Made by a program: the position numbers and the translations under genes | The notes under the pieces: model-generated | The model's input: the letters and a program-made list of their open reading frames with translations, nothing else | Database searches by the model: none | What the model was told of the DNA's origin: nothing | Part shown: positions 46,216-57,776 of the stretch, one piece after another | Layout: each line of letters begins with the position of its first letter | Numbering within the stretch: position 1 is the first letter of the stretch | Assembly (NCBI RefSeq): GCF_026552795.1 | Contig: NZ_JANFPI010000003.1 | Coordinates: 620,001-684,000 of the forward strand | Reading direction: 5' to 3' | Source of the DNA: Ectorhizobium quercum | GTDB lineage: Bacteria; Pseudomonadota; Alphaproteobacteria; Rhizobiales; Rhizobiaceae | DNA: 64,000 bases

Positions 46216-47228
46216 GCGGCTTCTTTCATCGCTTCGTCATTCGGAACCGCCGAAAGGGCGGAGGTCATCAGCGCGCGGACCTCCGCCGGATGCTTCGAGG
46301 TCATCACGGCGGCCCGGATGTCGCCGGAGACCGCGACGCGGGCGCGGTCAAGATACCAGCCGAGATGCTTGCGGGCATGGCGCACGCCGGCGGCCTCGCC
46401 GTAGAATTCCAGCATCGCATCGTAATGCTCCACGGCCAGCGCCGGGATCGCCTCCGCAGCCGGCGCCGCCTGCCCGGCCAGCGCGCCCGCATGCCACGGC
46501 CGGCCCTGGCAGGCCCGCCCGACCATGACGGCATCCGCGCCGGAACGATGCAGGATGTCGGCGGCATCCTCGGGCGTATCGACATCGCCATTGGCGACGA
46601 GCGGAACCGACAGGACGTCGCGCACGGCGCGGATCGCTTCCCAGTCTGCCCGGCCTTCGTAGAACTGCATGCGGGTGCGGCCATGCACGATCACGGCGCT
46701 GATTCCCGCGTCCTCCGCCCGCTTGGCCAGAAACGGCGCATTGATGGAGTTCTCGTCCCAGCCCAGCCGCATCTTGAGCGTGACCGGAACGGGTGAAGCC
46801 GCCACGACCGCCGCGACGATCCTGAGTGCATGTTCCGGCTCGCGCATCAGTGCAGAGCCGCAATCTCCGCTCGTCACCTTGCGGGCGGGACAGCCCATGT
46901 TGATGTCGATGATATCGGCGCCTTGATCGGCGGCGATTCGCGCCGCTTCGCCCATGTAATGCGGATCGCGCCCGGCAAGCTGCACCATGTGCGGCTTCAG
47001 GCCGGCGCCTTTCAGGCGGGCCCAGGATTCGTGGCGGTTGCCGACAAGCTCCCGGCTCGCCACCATCTCGGTCACGACGAGCCCCGCGCCGAAGCGCCAG
47101 GCAAGCTGCCGAAACGGCAGATCGGTGATGCCGGACATGGGGGCAAGCACCACTCGGTTACGGATGGCGACGTTACCGATCAGGAATGGTGTAGATAAAC
47201 CCGGCACTGACAAATGGCTATCTTTCAA
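46212..47228 (-). CDS. dusB: tRNA-dihydrouridine synthase B (NifR3)
   Basis: 338 residues. FMN-dependent TIM barrel: [50 protein letters not shown] with catalytic Cys, [36 protein letters not shown] and [12 protein letters not shown]. It reduces uridines of the tRNA D-loop. First gene of the ntr operon. The open frame begins with TTG at 47228; the only other early starts are also TTG/GTG (47213, 47207), so a non-ATG start is likely and translation may be weak. Confidence 0.95.
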   Translation of the reverse strand: MKDSHLSVPGLSTPFLIGNVAIRNRVVLAPMSGITDLPFRQLAWRFGAGLVVTEMVASRELVGNRHESWARLKGAGLKPHMVQLAGRDPHYMGEAARIAADQGADIIDINMGCPARKVTSGDCGSALMREPEHALRIVAAVVAASPVPVTLKMRLGWDENSINAPFLAKRAEDAGISAVIVHGRTRMQFYEGRADWEAIRAVRDVLSVPLVANGDVDTPEDAADILHRSGADAVMVGRACQGRPWHAGALAGQAAPAAEAIPALAVEHYDAMLEFYGEAAGVRHARKHLGWYLDRARVAVSGDIRAAVMTSKHPAEVRALMTSALSAVPNDEAMKEAA

Positions 47229-47378
47229 GCATGAGAGGCATTTGCACTATTTTTAGACAAGCCCGGTGCTTTTGCCAAGTCTTTTTAAAGGGAAGTGATA
47301 AATTTCGGGCATATGCTGGAAAAGCAGTATTTCAAACGCTAGAGCAGAAAACATAAAACGTTTTTGCAGGAAGCAGTT

Positions 47379-48590
47379 GTGCAAATGCCGCAGGATAAGG
47401 CGTTGAAAATCGGGGTTGTCATCGTCGCCGCCGGACGCGGGGAACGGGCGGGCAGCTCCGTCGACGGCCCGAAGCAGTATCGCCGCATCGGCGGCAAGCC
47501 TGTCATAACCCATACGCTCGACCGGTTCAAAGCCTGGCCGCATGCCGAAGAGATCGTCTGCGTGATTCACGCCGACGACGACCCGTTGTTCGAGGCGGCG
47601 CTTGCCGCAACCGGGGAACAAGCGGGTGTGCGAACCGTCATCGGCGGCGCGACACGGCAGCAATCCGTCCTGAACGGCCTGCGCGCGCTCGCCGGAACCG
47701 GCGCCACCCACGTCATGATTCACGACGCGGTGCGCCCCTTCCTCGACACCGCCCTGCTGGACCGTATCCGCGCGACGCTCGAAACCGGAGCGGCCGCCGC
47801 CCTTCCGGTCGTGCCGGTCTCCGATACGTTGAAACGCGGCGCGGACGGCCTCGTGTCCGAAACCGTGTCCCGCGAGGCGCTTTTCGCAGCCCAGACGCCA
47901 CAGGCTTTCGGCCTGCCTGCCATTCTGGAGGCGCATGAAAAGGCTGCCGCCTCCGGTCTTGCGCATTTTACCGACGATGCCTCCATCGCCGAATGGGCCG
48001 GCCTGGCGGTGGCACTCGTCGAAGGCTCCGTCGATAATATCAAGCTCACCGTCCGGAGGGATATCGAAATGGCCGATGAAAAGCTGTCCCGCCCGGCGCT
48101 TCCAGACGTCCGCACCGGCAACGGCTACGATGTGCATCAGCTCGAGCCCGGCGACGGCGTGACGCTGTGCGGCATCTTCATCGCGCACGACCAGAGGCTG
48201 AAGGGCCATTCCGACGCCGATGTGGCGCTGCATGCGCTGACCGACGCCCTGCTCGCCACCAAGGGCCTCGGCGATATCGGCGATCATTTCCCGCCCTCCG
48301 ATCCGCAATGGAAGGGTGCGCCTTCCCGCATCTTTCTCGAACATGCGGCAAGGCTCGTGCGGGAAAACGGCGGCACGATCATGAATGCCGACGTGTCGCT
48401 TATCGCGGAAGCGCCGAAGATCGGCCCGCACCGTCAGGCGATGCGGGAAAAGCTCGCGGACATCCTCGCCATCCCGGTGGACCGCTGCTCGGTCAAGGCC
48501 ACGACCAACGAGACGATCGGCTTCGTCGGCCGCCGGGAAGGAATCGCCGCCATCGCCACCGCAACTGTCGTCTACGGAGCCGGAACATGA
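47379..48590 (+). CDS. ispDF: Bifunctional IspD/IspF of the MEP isoprenoid pathway
   Basis: 403 residues. The IspD half (about 1-235) begins [14 protein letters not shown] and has [25 protein letters not shown] and QTPQAFGL. The IspF half has [13 protein letters not shown] (metal Asp and His), [29 protein letters not shown] and [13 protein letters not shown]. It carries out CDP-ME synthesis and ME-cyclodiphosphate formation. GTG 47379 is seven bases after AGGA; ATG 47385 and TTG 47364 are alternatives. The fused form is common in Alphaproteobacteria. cinA follows with an ATGA overlap; divergent from dusB. Confidence 0.95.
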   Translation: MQMPQDKALKIGVVIVAAGRGERAGSSVDGPKQYRRIGGKPVITHTLDRFKAWPHAEEIVCVIHADDDPLFEAALAATGEQAGVRTVIGGATRQQSVLNGLRALAGTGATHVMIHDAVRPFLDTALLDRIRATLETGAAAALPVVPVSDTLKRGADGLVSETVSREALFAAQTPQAFGLPAILEAHEKAAASGLAHFTDDASIAEWAGLAVALVEGSVDNIKLTVRRDIEMADEKLSRPALPDVRTGNGYDVHQLEPGDGVTLCGIFIAHDQRLKGHSDADVALHALTDALLATKGLGDIGDHFPPSDPQWKGAPSRIFLEHAARLVRENGGTIMNADVSLIAEAPKIGPHRQAMREKLADILAIPVDRCSVKATTNETIGFVGRREGIAAIATATVVYGAGT

Positions 48591-49102
48591 GCCTTTTTCC
48601 CGCTGAAATCGAGGCGCTCGCCGCCCGGATCGTCACCGAATTCTCGGCGCGCGACGTGACCGTCGCCACGGCCGAATCCTGCACGGGCGGGCTGATCGCC
48701 GGCGCGCTCACCGAAATCGCCGGCTCGTCTTCCGTCGTCGACCGGGGCTTCGTCACCTATTCGAATGAGGCCAAGCAACAGATGATCGGCGTGAAGGCGG
48801 AAACGCTCGCCCGCGTCGGCGCCGTCTCGAAGGAAACGGCCCTCGAAATGGCTAAAGGGGCGCTCAGAGCGGCGGGAACGCGGCTCGCGGTCGCCGTCAC
48901 CGGCATCGCCGGCCCCGGCGGCGGCTCACCGGAAAAGCCGGTCGGCCTCGTGCATATCGCGGCGGCCTCGACCGCGGGCACCGTGCTGCACCGGGAAATG
49001 CGCTACGGAAACCTCGACCGCGAAGGCATCCGGCTCGCCACCGTGAAAACGGCTCTGGAACTGCTTCTGGAGGTCGTTCGGACGAACCCGACAGGAGAAT
49101 AG
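48587..49102 (+). CDS. CinA C-terminal family protein (nicotinamide-nucleotide amidase, PncC-like)
   Basis: 171 residues, only the C-terminal CinA/PncC domain. [62 protein letters not shown] are the complete conserved blocks, so it should deamidate NMN in NAD salvage. The N-terminal MocF domain of long CinA is absent, as usual in this lineage. The ATG overlaps the ispDF stop by four bases. Confidence 0.92.
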   Translation: MSLFPAEIEALAARIVTEFSARDVTVATAESCTGGLIAGALTEIAGSSSVVDRGFVTYSNEAKQQMIGVKAETLARVGAVSKETALEMAKGALRAAGTRLAVAVTGIAGPGGGSPEKPVGLVHIAAASTAGTVLHREMRYGNLDREGIRLATVKTALELLLEVVRTNPTGE

Positions 49103-49137
49103 ACGCCGGCCCTGCGCCGCTTCCGGGCGTGAGGCCG

Positions 49138-49602
49138 CTATGCGCCCGTGCCGGGTTCGCCGTAGATCTTCGCCGCCCGCGCCTCGAAAGCCTCCGCGAA
49201 CATGCGGAAGGCGCGCTCGAACATCGTCCCCATGATCGAGCCGAGCAGCCGATTCCTGAACTCGTAATCGATGAAGAAATGCACGAGGCACCCGCCCTCG
49301 CCCCCGGCTTCGAAACGCCAGCGGTTGTCGAGATAGCGGAAAGGCCCGTCGATATATTTCACGTCGATGGCAAGGGCGGCGCGGTTCAGCAGCACCTGCG
49401 TCGTGAAGGTTTCCCGGATCGCCTTGTAACCGATCGTCATGTCCGCGACGAGCAGCACCTTGCCGTCGCGCTCCTTGCGTGAGCGGACGGTCAATCCCTC
49501 GCAGAGCGGCAGGAATTGCGGATAGCGCTCGATGTCGGCAACGAGATCGAACATCTGTTCAGGGCTGTGCGGGACCGGCCGGCTGGTTTCGAACTGAGGC
49601 AT
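49138..49602 (-). CDS. RatA/COQ10 START-like protein
   Basis: 154 residues. PQFETSRPVPHSPEQMFDLVADIERYPQFLPLCEGLTV opens the polyketide-cyclase/START fold. KAIRETFTTQVLLN and FEAGGEGGCLVHFFIDYEFRNRLLGSIM complete it. Databases name the family type II toxin RatA; COQ10-like binding of ubiquinone intermediates is more likely in this core position, since no antitoxin partner adjoins (the neighbouring gene is a P-loop kinase). Cytoplasmic. Confidence 0.85.
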   Translation of the reverse strand: MPQFETSRPVPHSPEQMFDLVADIERYPQFLPLCEGLTVRSRKERDGKVLLVADMTIGYKAIRETFTTQVLLNRAALAIDVKYIDGPFRYLDNRWRFEAGGEGGCLVHFFIDYEFRNRLLGSIMGTMFERAFRMFAEAFEARAAKIYGEPGTGA

Positions 49603-49610
49603 GGCGGCAG

Positions 49611-50183
49611 TTAAGCGGCTGCATCGAGAAGATCAAGGAGTTTGCCGGTCTCCCGATGCGATTTCAGCGTGAGCACGGGCACCTCCGGTCCATAGCGGTC
49701 GAGGCTGCGAATCAACGCAGGCGCATGGCGCTTCTCGAATTTCCAGATATAGGTCAGGAACGCACGGTCGGGCAATTGCTCCGGGCATCCCTCGGCCATG
49801 TCAGGGCGCGTCTGCCCGTAATGGCGGACAACGCGTTTCGCCACGCCCCAGAGGCACAGCCGGCGCGGCAGCCGCACCCACAGCACGATATCGGTGCGCG
49901 GCAGGCGCAGATCGAAGCTCGGGGCATTGTTGCCGTCCATGATCCAGCGGTCCGCCTTGACCGCCTCGGCGATCAGCGCCCGTTGTCCGGCCCGCTCGCG
50001 CAGCACCCAGCCCGGCAGCCAGAGGAAATCCCTGTCCATAGAAATATAGGCAAGGGCGAAACGAGCCGCGAGTCGCTGGGCCAGCGTGCTCTTGCCGCCG
50101 CCGGAGCAGCCGACGACCAGCACGCGCCCGGCGCTTCGCAGGATCGGAACGGCATCCTCGATGCTGGCAAGATAATTCGGCAT
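49611..50183 (-). CDS. P-loop adenylate kinase-like protein
   Basis: 190 residues. VLVVGCSGGGKSTLAQRLAARFALAYISMDRDFLWLPGW is a Walker A and the following lid typical of FlaR/topology-modulation proteins. RWIMDGNNAPSFDLRLPRTDIVLWVRLPRRLCLWG follows that family's pattern (DGN, then the R-D-Walker B strand). Probably phosphorylates an unknown small substrate. It lies between the START-like gene and lipA, where I do not recall it in other rhizobia, so it may be an accessory insertion. Confidence 0.85.
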   Translation of the reverse strand: MPNYLASIEDAVPILRSAGRVLVVGCSGGGKSTLAQRLAARFALAYISMDRDFLWLPGWVLRERAGQRALIAEAVKADRWIMDGNNAPSFDLRLPRTDIVLWVRLPRRLCLWGVAKRVVRHYGQTRPDMAEGCPEQLPDRAFLTYIWKFEKRHAPALIRSLDRYGPEVPVLTLKSHRETGKLLDLLDAAA

Positions 50184-50249
50184 GGCAATGGCTCCGGGCG
50201 ATTCGACGCCGGGAGGATAGTGCGCCGGAACCGGATGGCAAGCCGGCGA

Positions 50250-51221
50250 TCAGCCGGCCAGCGCCTGCTTCGCCGCCCGCGCCGCCTTCAGCCTGGCGAA
50301 ATCCTCGCCGGCATGGTGGGAGGAACGCGTCAGCGGGCTGGAAGCGACCATCAGGAAGCCCTTGGTGTAGGCCACCGTCTCGTAGGACTTGAACTCATCC
50401 GGCGTGACGAAGCTCACCACCTTGTGGTGCTTGCGGGTCGGCTGGAGATATTGGCCGATGGTGAGGAAATCGACGTCAGCCGTGCGCAGGTCGTCCATGA
50501 GCTGAAGCACTTCGTTGCGCTCCTCGCCCAGCCCGACCATGATGCCGGACTTGGTGAACATGGTAGGGTCCAGTTCCTTCACCCGCTGAAGCAGGCGGAT
50601 GGAATGGAAATAGCGCGCGCCCGGGCGAACCGTCAGGTAGTTCGACGGCACGGTTTCCAGATTATGGTTGAACACGTCCGGCCTCGCCGCCACGACGCGC
50701 TCCAGCGCGCCCGGCTTGCGCAGGAAGTCCGGCGTCAGGATCTCGATGGTGGTGCCCGGAGACGCGGCGCGGATGGCGAAGATCACCTTCTCGAAATGTT
50801 CGGCACCGCCATCGTCCAGATCGTCGCGGTCCACCGAGGTGATGACGACATGGTTGAGGCCCATCTGCTTCACGGCATTGGCGACGTTCTGCGGCTCGTC
50901 CGGATCGAGCGCGTTCGGCCTGCCGGTCGCGACGTTGCAGAAGGCGCAGGCGCGGGTGCAGATCTCGCCCATGATCATGAAGGTGGCGTGCTTCTGCTCC
51001 CAGCAGCCGCCGATGTTCGGGCAGCCCGCTTCCTCGCACACCGTCACCAGCTTGTTGGTGCGCACGATCTCGCGCGTCTCGGCATACCCCTTCGAGGTCG
51101 GCGCCTTGACGCGGATCCATTCCGGCTTGCGCATCACCTCCGTATCCGGGCGGTGCGCCTTTTCCGGGTGGCGGACGCGCTTCGGTTCGGGCGCGGCGGT
51201 TCTGTCGAGGATCGTGACCAT
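50250..51221 (-). CDS. lipA: Lipoyl synthase LipA
   Basis: 323 residues. Radical SAM enzyme that inserts two sulfurs into protein-bound octanoate. The auxiliary cluster site is [12 protein letters not shown] (C-x4-C-x5-C) and the radical SAM site CTRACAFC (C-x3-C-x2-C). The C-terminus keeps the [13 protein letters not shown] Arg/Ser region. ATG 51221 with AGG upstream is preferred to TTG 51227. It serves the lipoyl domains of PdhB and PdhC encoded just beyond on the same strand. Confidence 0.97.
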   Translation of the reverse strand: MVTILDRTAAPEPKRVRHPEKAHRPDTEVMRKPEWIRVKAPTSKGYAETREIVRTNKLVTVCEEAGCPNIGGCWEQKHATFMIMGEICTRACAFCNVATGRPNALDPDEPQNVANAVKQMGLNHVVITSVDRDDLDDGGAEHFEKVIFAIRAASPGTTIEILTPDFLRKPGALERVVAARPDVFNHNLETVPSNYLTVRPGARYFHSIRLLQRVKELDPTMFTKSGIMVGLGEERNEVLQLMDDLRTADVDFLTIGQYLQPTRKHHKVVSFVTPDEFKSYETVAYTKGFLMVASSPLTRSSHHAGEDFARLKAARAAKQALAG

Positions 51222-51234
51222 GTTCAACCTGCTT

Positions 51235-51489
51235 TCAGCGCCTTACGAGGCGGGCGACGAATATCAGAAGGGAAGCGCCGAGGAAACCGGTCACGAAGAA
51301 TGCGAGCCGGCCATCTTCCGGAATAATGTTGAACTGCCGGAGCAGCGTCGTGGCAACCGCCGAGCCGACAATGCCCAGAACGATGTTCATGAGCACGCCG
51401 AAACGGGTCTGCATGAACTTGCCCGCCAGCCAGCCAGCAAAGCCGCCGATGACGATCATCCAGAACCAGCCGAGTTGAATCGTTTCCAT
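51235..51489 (-). CDS. GlsB/YeaQ/YmgE family membrane protein
   Basis: 84 residues, three membrane helices. [39 protein letters not shown] and the last helix ([19 protein letters not shown]) match transglycosylase-associated (PF04226) proteins, with the G-x-x-A-G-W-L-A motif. Start fixed by GGAGGAGCGGGAT before ATG 51489. Linked to stress and envelope state, function unproven. It sits between lpdA and lipA, a known rhizobial location. Confidence 0.9.
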   Translation of the reverse strand: METIQLGWFWMIVIGGFAGWLAGKFMQTRFGVLMNIVLGIVGSAVATTLLRQFNIIPEDGRLAFFVTGFLGASLLIFVARLVRR

Positions 51490-51524
51490 ATCCCGCTCCT
51501 CCATTGACCTTTCCGGCAGGAATA

Positions 51525-51560
51525 CGGGGTCCGCCCGGGCGACGCGCCGGGCGGAACCCA
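51525..51560 (-). terminator. Hairpin after lpdA
   Basis: GGGTTCCGCCCGG and its near-complement GGGCGGACCCC (minus strand) form a very GC-rich stem just after the lpdA stop. No T run follows, so it may stabilise the 3' end or cause only partial termination. Confidence 0.4.
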
Positions 51561-51565
51561 CGTTA

Positions 51566-53014
51566 TCATGCGTTCAGCACGCGTCCGTAGGCGTCGAGAA
51601 CGCTTTCCTTCATCATTTCGGAGAGCGTCGGATGCGGGAAGATCGTGTGCATCAGTTCTTCCTCGGTCGTCTCAAGGTTCATGGCGATGACGAAGCCCTG
51701 GATGAGTTCCGTCACCTCCGCGCCCACCATGTGGGCGCCGATGAGTTCGCCGGTCTTCTTGTCGAAGATCGTCTTGATCAGGCCGTTGTCCTCACCGAGC
51801 GCGATCGCCTTGCCGTTGGCGGCGAAGGAATAGCGGCCGACACGGATCTCGCGCCCCTCGGCCTTGGCCTTCGCTTCCGTCAGCCCGACAGACGCGACCT
51901 GCGGGTTGCAATAGGTGCAGCCCGGAATCTTGCCCTTGTCCATCGGATGGACATGCGGCAGACCCGCGATCTTCTCGATGCAGATCACGCCTTCGTGCTC
52001 GGCCTTGTGGGCGAGCATCGGCGGGCCGGCGACGTCGCCGATGGCGTAGAGCCCCGCCACGTTGGTCTTGCCGTAGCCGTCGATCACGATGCAGCCGCGA
52101 TCCGTCTTGACGCCGAGCGCCTCAAGGCCGAGATTCTCGATATTGCCCTGCACGCCGACGGCGGAGATCAGGCGGTCGGCGGAAATCTTCTCGACCTTGC
52201 CGTCCTTGGTCTCGACATGGGCGGTGATGGAGTTGGCACCCTTCTCGACCTTGGACACCTTCGCGCCGGTGATGATCTTCAGGCCGCGCTTTTCCAGCGC
52301 CTTGCGGGCGATGCCGGAGATTTCGGCATCCTCGACCGGCATGATGTTGTCCATCAGCTCGACGACCGTCACGTCGACACCCATCGAGCGGTAGAAGGAG
52401 GCGAACTCGATGCCGATGGCGCCCGAGCCCATGACGACCAAAGACTTCGGCATGAAATCCGGCTTCATCGCCTCGAAATAGGTCCAGATCAGCTTGCCGT
52501 CCGGCTCGATGCCCGGCAGGGCGCGCGGACGGGCGCCGGTGGCGACGATGATGTGCTTGGCCTTGTACGTCCCTTCGCCCAGGACACCCTTCGGAACCGG
52601 GTTCTGCGGCTGGACCGCCGGCTTGGACGACTTGGCCACGACGATCTCGCCGGGCTTCGTCAGCTTCGCCTCGCCCCAGATGACGTCGATCTTGTTCTTC
52701 TTCATCAGGAAGGCGACGCCGCCGTTGAGGCGGGCGGACACGCCGCGCGAGCGGGCGACCACATCCTTCACATCCGCCGTCATCTTGCCGTCCAGCGTCA
52801 GGCCGTAGCTCTTGGCGTGGTTGGCGTGGTCGAGGATTTCGGCGGAGCGCAGCAGCGCCTTGGTCGGAATACAGCCCCAGTTCAGGCAGATGCCGCCCAG
52901 ATGCTCGCGCTCGACGATGGCCGTCTTCAGGCCGAGCTGCGCGGAGCGGATTGCCGTCACATAGCCGCCCGGCCCCGAGCCGATGATGATGACGTCGTAG
53001 GTATTGTCGGCCAT
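51566..53014 (-). CDS. lpdA: Dihydrolipoyl dehydrogenase (E3) LpdA
   Basis: 482 residues. Oxidises dihydrolipoyl groups and reduces NAD. MADNTYDVIIIGSGPGGYVTAI is the FAD site and GGICLNWGCIPTKALL the redox disulfide (C-x4-C). VVMGSGAIGIEFASFYRSMG is the NAD site; MLAHKAEHEGV and HPHPTLSEMM are dimer interface and active-site His regions. ATG 53014 with GGAGACGAAGGCAA upstream; the open frame to 53089 is not used. Third catalytic part of pyruvate dehydrogenase, in the pdhA-pdhB-pdhC cluster. Confidence 0.97.
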   Translation of the reverse strand: MADNTYDVIIIGSGPGGYVTAIRSAQLGLKTAIVEREHLGGICLNWGCIPTKALLRSAEILDHANHAKSYGLTLDGKMTADVKDVVARSRGVSARLNGGVAFLMKKNKIDVIWGEAKLTKPGEIVVAKSSKPAVQPQNPVPKGVLGEGTYKAKHIIVATGARPRALPGIEPDGKLIWTYFEAMKPDFMPKSLVVMGSGAIGIEFASFYRSMGVDVTVVELMDNIMPVEDAEISGIARKALEKRGLKIITGAKVSKVEKGANSITAHVETKDGKVEKISADRLISAVGVQGNIENLGLEALGVKTDRGCIVIDGYGKTNVAGLYAIGDVAGPPMLAHKAEHEGVICIEKIAGLPHVHPMDKGKIPGCTYCNPQVASVGLTEAKAKAEGREIRVGRYSFAANGKAIALGEDNGLIKTIFDKKTGELIGAHMVGAEVTELIQGFVIAMNLETTEEELMHTIFPHPTLSEMMKESVLDAYGRVLNA

Positions 53015-53172
53015 TTGCCTTCGTCTCCTTGTCTCGGGGCCGCTGGCGCCTGCCTGGAACCCGGCCCTGTGCGGACGGCGCCGAAACATCCGGCCGGCCG
53101 TCCTCTGAAATCCCGTCTTTCAACGTCGTGCGGATCGGTCCCGACCGATCCGGAATGTCCGAAACGGCCTGC

Positions 53173-53817
53173 TCAGAGGCCGAGCATCATGCGCAGGACG
53201 GGTTCGAGGCCCCGCCCCAGCGCCCTGGTATTCGCCGCGTCGAGATGAACCCCGTCGACCGGCGTCGTGACGCAGACGGAGGCCGCATCGAAGAACCCGC
53301 ATCCCAGATCGTCCGCCAGGTCGCGGTAGAGCGAACCGAGCATCGCCGACTCTTCCACCGCCCCCTGATACATGGCCGCGAAGACCGGATTGGCCGTCTC
53401 GCATATCCTGGGCGGGGCGACGATCAGGACATCCGGCCCGTCCGTGTCGCCGAACGGCCACGGATGGTGGCGGATGATCTGGACCAGCCGCTCCATGCCG
53501 CGCGCTGCCGCGGAGGCCGAACCGCCGGGCCCGCGCTTCAGGTCGTTCGTGCCGAGCATGACGGCCACCAGATCGAGCGGCGCATGCGTGTGCAGGATCG
53601 ACGGCAGCAGCCGCGCCCCGTTTCGGTCGGCGGCCGACAGGTGATCGTCATAGGCGGTGGTGCGGCCGTTCAGCCCCTCGGCGACGACGTGAACGCCGGA
53701 ACCGAGCGCCCTTTGCAGAACGCTCGGCCAACGGTCCTCATAGGCGTGGCGCCCCTGGCCTTCGGCATCGAAGCCCCAGGTCAGGGAATCGCCATAGCAA
53801 AGGACGGTTTTGGTCAT
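53173..53817 (-). CDS. SGNH/GDSL hydrolase (arylesterase-like)
   Basis: 214 residues. Block I LCYGDSLTWGF (Ser), block III VAVMLGTNDL, block V DGVHLDAAN (Asp-x-x-His). All catalytic positions are present. No signal peptide, so it is cytoplasmic. It lies between pdhC (16 bases downstream of its stop) and lpdA in the same direction and is therefore probably co-transcribed; a conserved position in rhizobial pdh clusters as I recall. Substrate unknown; a role in acyl or thioester clearing near the complex is possible but unproved. Confidence 0.9.
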   Translation of the reverse strand: MTKTVLCYGDSLTWGFDAEGQGRHAYEDRWPSVLQRALGSGVHVVAEGLNGRTTAYDDHLSAADRNGARLLPSILHTHAPLDLVAVMLGTNDLKRGPGGSASAAARGMERLVQIIRHHPWPFGDTDGPDVLIVAPPRICETANPVFAAMYQGAVEESAMLGSLYRDLADDLGCGFFDAASVCVTTPVDGVHLDAANTRALGRGLEPVLRMMLGL

Positions 53818-53833
53818 CGCCCGGTCCGCAACC

Positions 53834-55174
53834 TCACACCAGCATGCTCATCGGGTTTTCGATGTAGCGCTTGAAGGCGGAACCGAGTTCCGCGCCGAGC
53901 GCGCCGTCGATCACGCGATGGTCGAAGGCGAAGGTCGCCGTCATCACGGTCGCGACCTTGATCTCGCCGTTCTTCACCACCGGCTTCTCGATGCCCGCGC
54001 CGATGGACACGATGGAGGCATGCGGCGGGTTGATGATCGAGGTGAAGTTCGACACGCCGAACATGCCGAGGTTCGACACGGCGGATGTGCCGCCCTGATA
54101 TTCCTCCGGCTTCAGCTTCTTGTCGCGGGCGCGGCGGCCGAGATCCTTCATCTCGTTGGAAATGACGGAAAGCGGCTTGAGTTCGGCCTTGCGGATGATC
54201 GGCGTGATCAGCCCGTCCGGAATGGCGACGGCGACGCCGACATCCGAATGCTTGTGCACAACACGGGCCGAGGACGTCCACGAGGCGTTCGCCAGCGGAA
54301 CGTCGCGCAGCGCCAGCGCCAGCGCCTTGATGATGAAGTCGTTGACGGAAAGCTTGAAGGCCGGAACCTCGCCCTTCTCCGTCTTCTTCATCGGCACGCC
54401 GCGGTTGATCTCGCCGCGCAGCGCATTGAGCGCATCCAGTTCGCAATCCATCGACAGGAAGTAGGACGGAACGGTCTGGTGCGATTCCGTGAGGCGCGAG
54501 GCGATGACGCGGCGCATGCCGTCATGCGGCAGCAGTTCGTAGGAGCCTTCCTCGAACAGCTTCAGCACGGCGTCGTCGGACAGCGGTGCCGCAACAGGAG
54601 CCGGAGCGCCGGCTGAAGCCGCAGCCGGTGCGGCCCCAGCCTTCGGAGCACCGCCGGCGACGGCCTTTTCCACATCCGACTTCACCACGCGGCCATGCGG
54701 GCCGGAGCCGGAAATCGCCGAGAGTTCGACACCCGCTTCCTTCGCCAGACGGCGGGCCAGCGGCGAGGCGAACACACGCTCGCCCTTTTCCGCGGACGGA
54801 GCCGAAGGCGCGGCGGCGGGAGCCGGCGCAGGCGCCGGAGCGGCAGCAGCGGGCGCTTCCGCCTTGGTGGCCGGCGCGGCGGCCGGAGCCGCCTTCGGGG
54901 CTTCGCCGGCAGCGGCGGCGGCGACATCCTCGCCTTCCGCGGCCAGAATGGCGATCAGCGCGTTTACCTTCACGCCCTGCGTGCCGGCCGGAACGACGAT
55001 CTTCGCGACCGTGCCCTCATCGACGGCTTCCACTTCCATCGTCGCCTTGTCGGTCTCGATCTCGGCGATCACGTCGCCGGAGGAAACCGTGTCGCCTTCC
55101 TTGACCAGCCACTTGGCGAGGTTGCCCTCCTCCATCGTAGGCGACAGGGCCGGCATCGTAATGTTGATGGGCAT
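53834..55174 (-). CDS. pdhC: Pyruvate dehydrogenase E2, dihydrolipoamide acetyltransferase
   Basis: 446 residues. One lipoyl domain with K43 in [12 protein letters not shown], an Ala/Pro-rich linker (about 85-135), a peripheral-subunit-binding domain (FASPLARRLAKEAGVELS), a second linker, then the catalytic core with TFAFDHRVIDGALGA (catalytic His). It builds the 60-mer core. It starts 15 bases after the pdhB stop. Confidence 0.97.
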   Translation of the reverse strand: MPINITMPALSPTMEEGNLAKWLVKEGDTVSSGDVIAEIETDKATMEVEAVDEGTVAKIVVPAGTQGVKVNALIAILAAEGEDVAAAAAGEAPKAAPAAAPATKAEAPAAAAPAPAPAPAAAPSAPSAEKGERVFASPLARRLAKEAGVELSAISGSGPHGRVVKSDVEKAVAGGAPKAGAAPAAASAGAPAPVAAPLSDDAVLKLFEEGSYELLPHDGMRRVIASRLTESHQTVPSYFLSMDCELDALNALRGEINRGVPMKKTEKGEVPAFKLSVNDFIIKALALALRDVPLANASWTSSARVVHKHSDVGVAVAIPDGLITPIIRKAELKPLSVISNEMKDLGRRARDKKLKPEEYQGGTSAVSNLGMFGVSNFTSIINPPHASIVSIGAGIEKPVVKNGEIKVATVMTATFAFDHRVIDGALGAELGSAFKRYIENPMSMLV

Positions 55175-55189
55175 CGAAACAGCCCTCCC

Positions 55190-56566
<1,377 letters not shown>

Positions 56567-56584
56567 CTTATCTCCCTCCCCGGA

Positions 56585-57631
56585 TCAGGCCAGAATGTCG
56601 GTATAGAGTTCGGACACATCCGGTTCCGGATCGGCCTGGGCGAAGTCGGCGCTGTCTGCAACGACATCGCGCACGTCCTTGTCGATCTGCTTCAGTTCGT
56701 CCTCGGAAGCCCAGCCCTTCTCCTGAAGGCGGGCCTTGACCTGTTCGATCGGGTCGTGCTCGGAGCGCATCTTCTGCACTTCGTCCTTGGAGCGGTACTT
56801 GGCCGGGTCCGACATGGAATGGCCGCGATAGCGGTAGGTGAGCATTTCGAGGATGATCGGGCCCTTGCCGGCGCGGCACCACGCGGTCGCCTCGTCCGCC
56901 GCGGCCTTGACGGCGCGCACGTCCATGCCGTCCACCTGAACGCCCGGAATGTTGAAGGAAAGGCCGCGCTGCGAGAAATCCGTCTGGGCGGAGGCGCGCG
57001 AAACCGAGGTGCCCATAGCGTAGCGGTTGTTCTCGATGATGTAGATCACCGGAAGCTTCCACAGGGCGGCCATGTTGAAGCTCTCGTAGACCTGCCCCTG
57101 GTTGGCGGCGCCGTCACCGAAATAGGCGAGCGACACATTGTCGTTGCCGCGGTAGCGGTTGGCGAAGGCGAGCCCGGTACCAAGGGAAACCTGCGCGCCG
57201 ACGATGCCGTGGCCGCCGTAGAAATGCTTCTCCTTGGAGAACATGTGCATCGAGCCGCCCTTCCCCTTGGAAAGGCCGCCGCGACGGCCGGTCAACTCGG
57301 CCATGACGCCGCGGGCGCTCATGCCGGCGGCCAGCATGTGGCCGTGGTCGCGATAGCCGGTAATGACCTGGTCGCCTTCCTTCAGCGCCATCTGCATGCC
57401 GACGACGACAGCTTCCTGACCGATGTAAAGGTGACAGAAACCGCCGATGAAGCCCATGCCGTAAAGCTGGCCGGCCTTCTCCTCGAAACGGCGGATGAGC
57501 AGCATCTCGCGATACGCGTTGAGATCTTCATCCTTGTTGAAATCGGCGATCGCGCCGACAGTAAATTCCTTGCCGCCGGCCTTGGCCGTGGACTTGCGAC
57601 CGGAAGTGGACGCGGATTTTCTCGGCGCCAT
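56585..57631 (-). CDS. pdhA: Pyruvate dehydrogenase E1 alpha
   Basis: 348 residues. Thiamine diphosphate motif GDGAANQGQVYESFNMAALW, GHGIVGAQVSLGTGLAFA and the conserved loop YRYRGHSMSDPAKYRSKDE. A basic N-terminal extension (MAPRKSASTSGRKSTAKAG) precedes the domain. It decarboxylates pyruvate with PdhB. ATG 57631 has GGGAGG close upstream. First gene of pdhA-pdhB-pdhC-(SGNH)-lpdA. Confidence 0.97.
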   Translation of the reverse strand: MAPRKSASTSGRKSTAKAGGKEFTVGAIADFNKDEDLNAYREMLLIRRFEEKAGQLYGMGFIGGFCHLYIGQEAVVVGMQMALKEGDQVITGYRDHGHMLAAGMSARGVMAELTGRRGGLSKGKGGSMHMFSKEKHFYGGHGIVGAQVSLGTGLAFANRYRGNDNVSLAYFGDGAANQGQVYESFNMAALWKLPVIYIIENNRYAMGTSVSRASAQTDFSQRGLSFNIPGVQVDGMDVRAVKAAADEATAWCRAGKGPIILEMLTYRYRGHSMSDPAKYRSKDEVQKMRSEHDPIEQVKARLQEKGWASEDELKQIDKDVRDVVADSADFAQADPEPDVSELYTDILA

Positions 57632-57673
57632 ACAACCCTCCCTCAAGATTGGTGCTTGAATTCCATCGGGGCT

Positions 57674-57701
57674 AACATAGCAAGAAAAAACAGTTCGGCA
57701 A
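57674..57701 (-). promoter_or_regulatory. Possible pdhA promoter
   Basis: On the minus strand TTGCCG (57701-57696) and TATGTT (57679-57674) are separated by 16 bases, about 43 bases before ATG 57631. This is a fair match to rhizobial housekeeping promoters. Confidence 0.4.
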
Positions 57702-57776
57702 TGCCAGAAACGCATAACTAACATTTCACGCAAGCGCATGAAATTCATATGTTATTTCTGATTAACAAGATTTAAG

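Noticed and set aside
49138-49602. Toxin of a toxin-antitoxin module (RatA family name)
   Set aside because: No antitoxin gene is adjacent and the protein has the COQ10/START fold in a core location; the toxin label is inherited from a family name.
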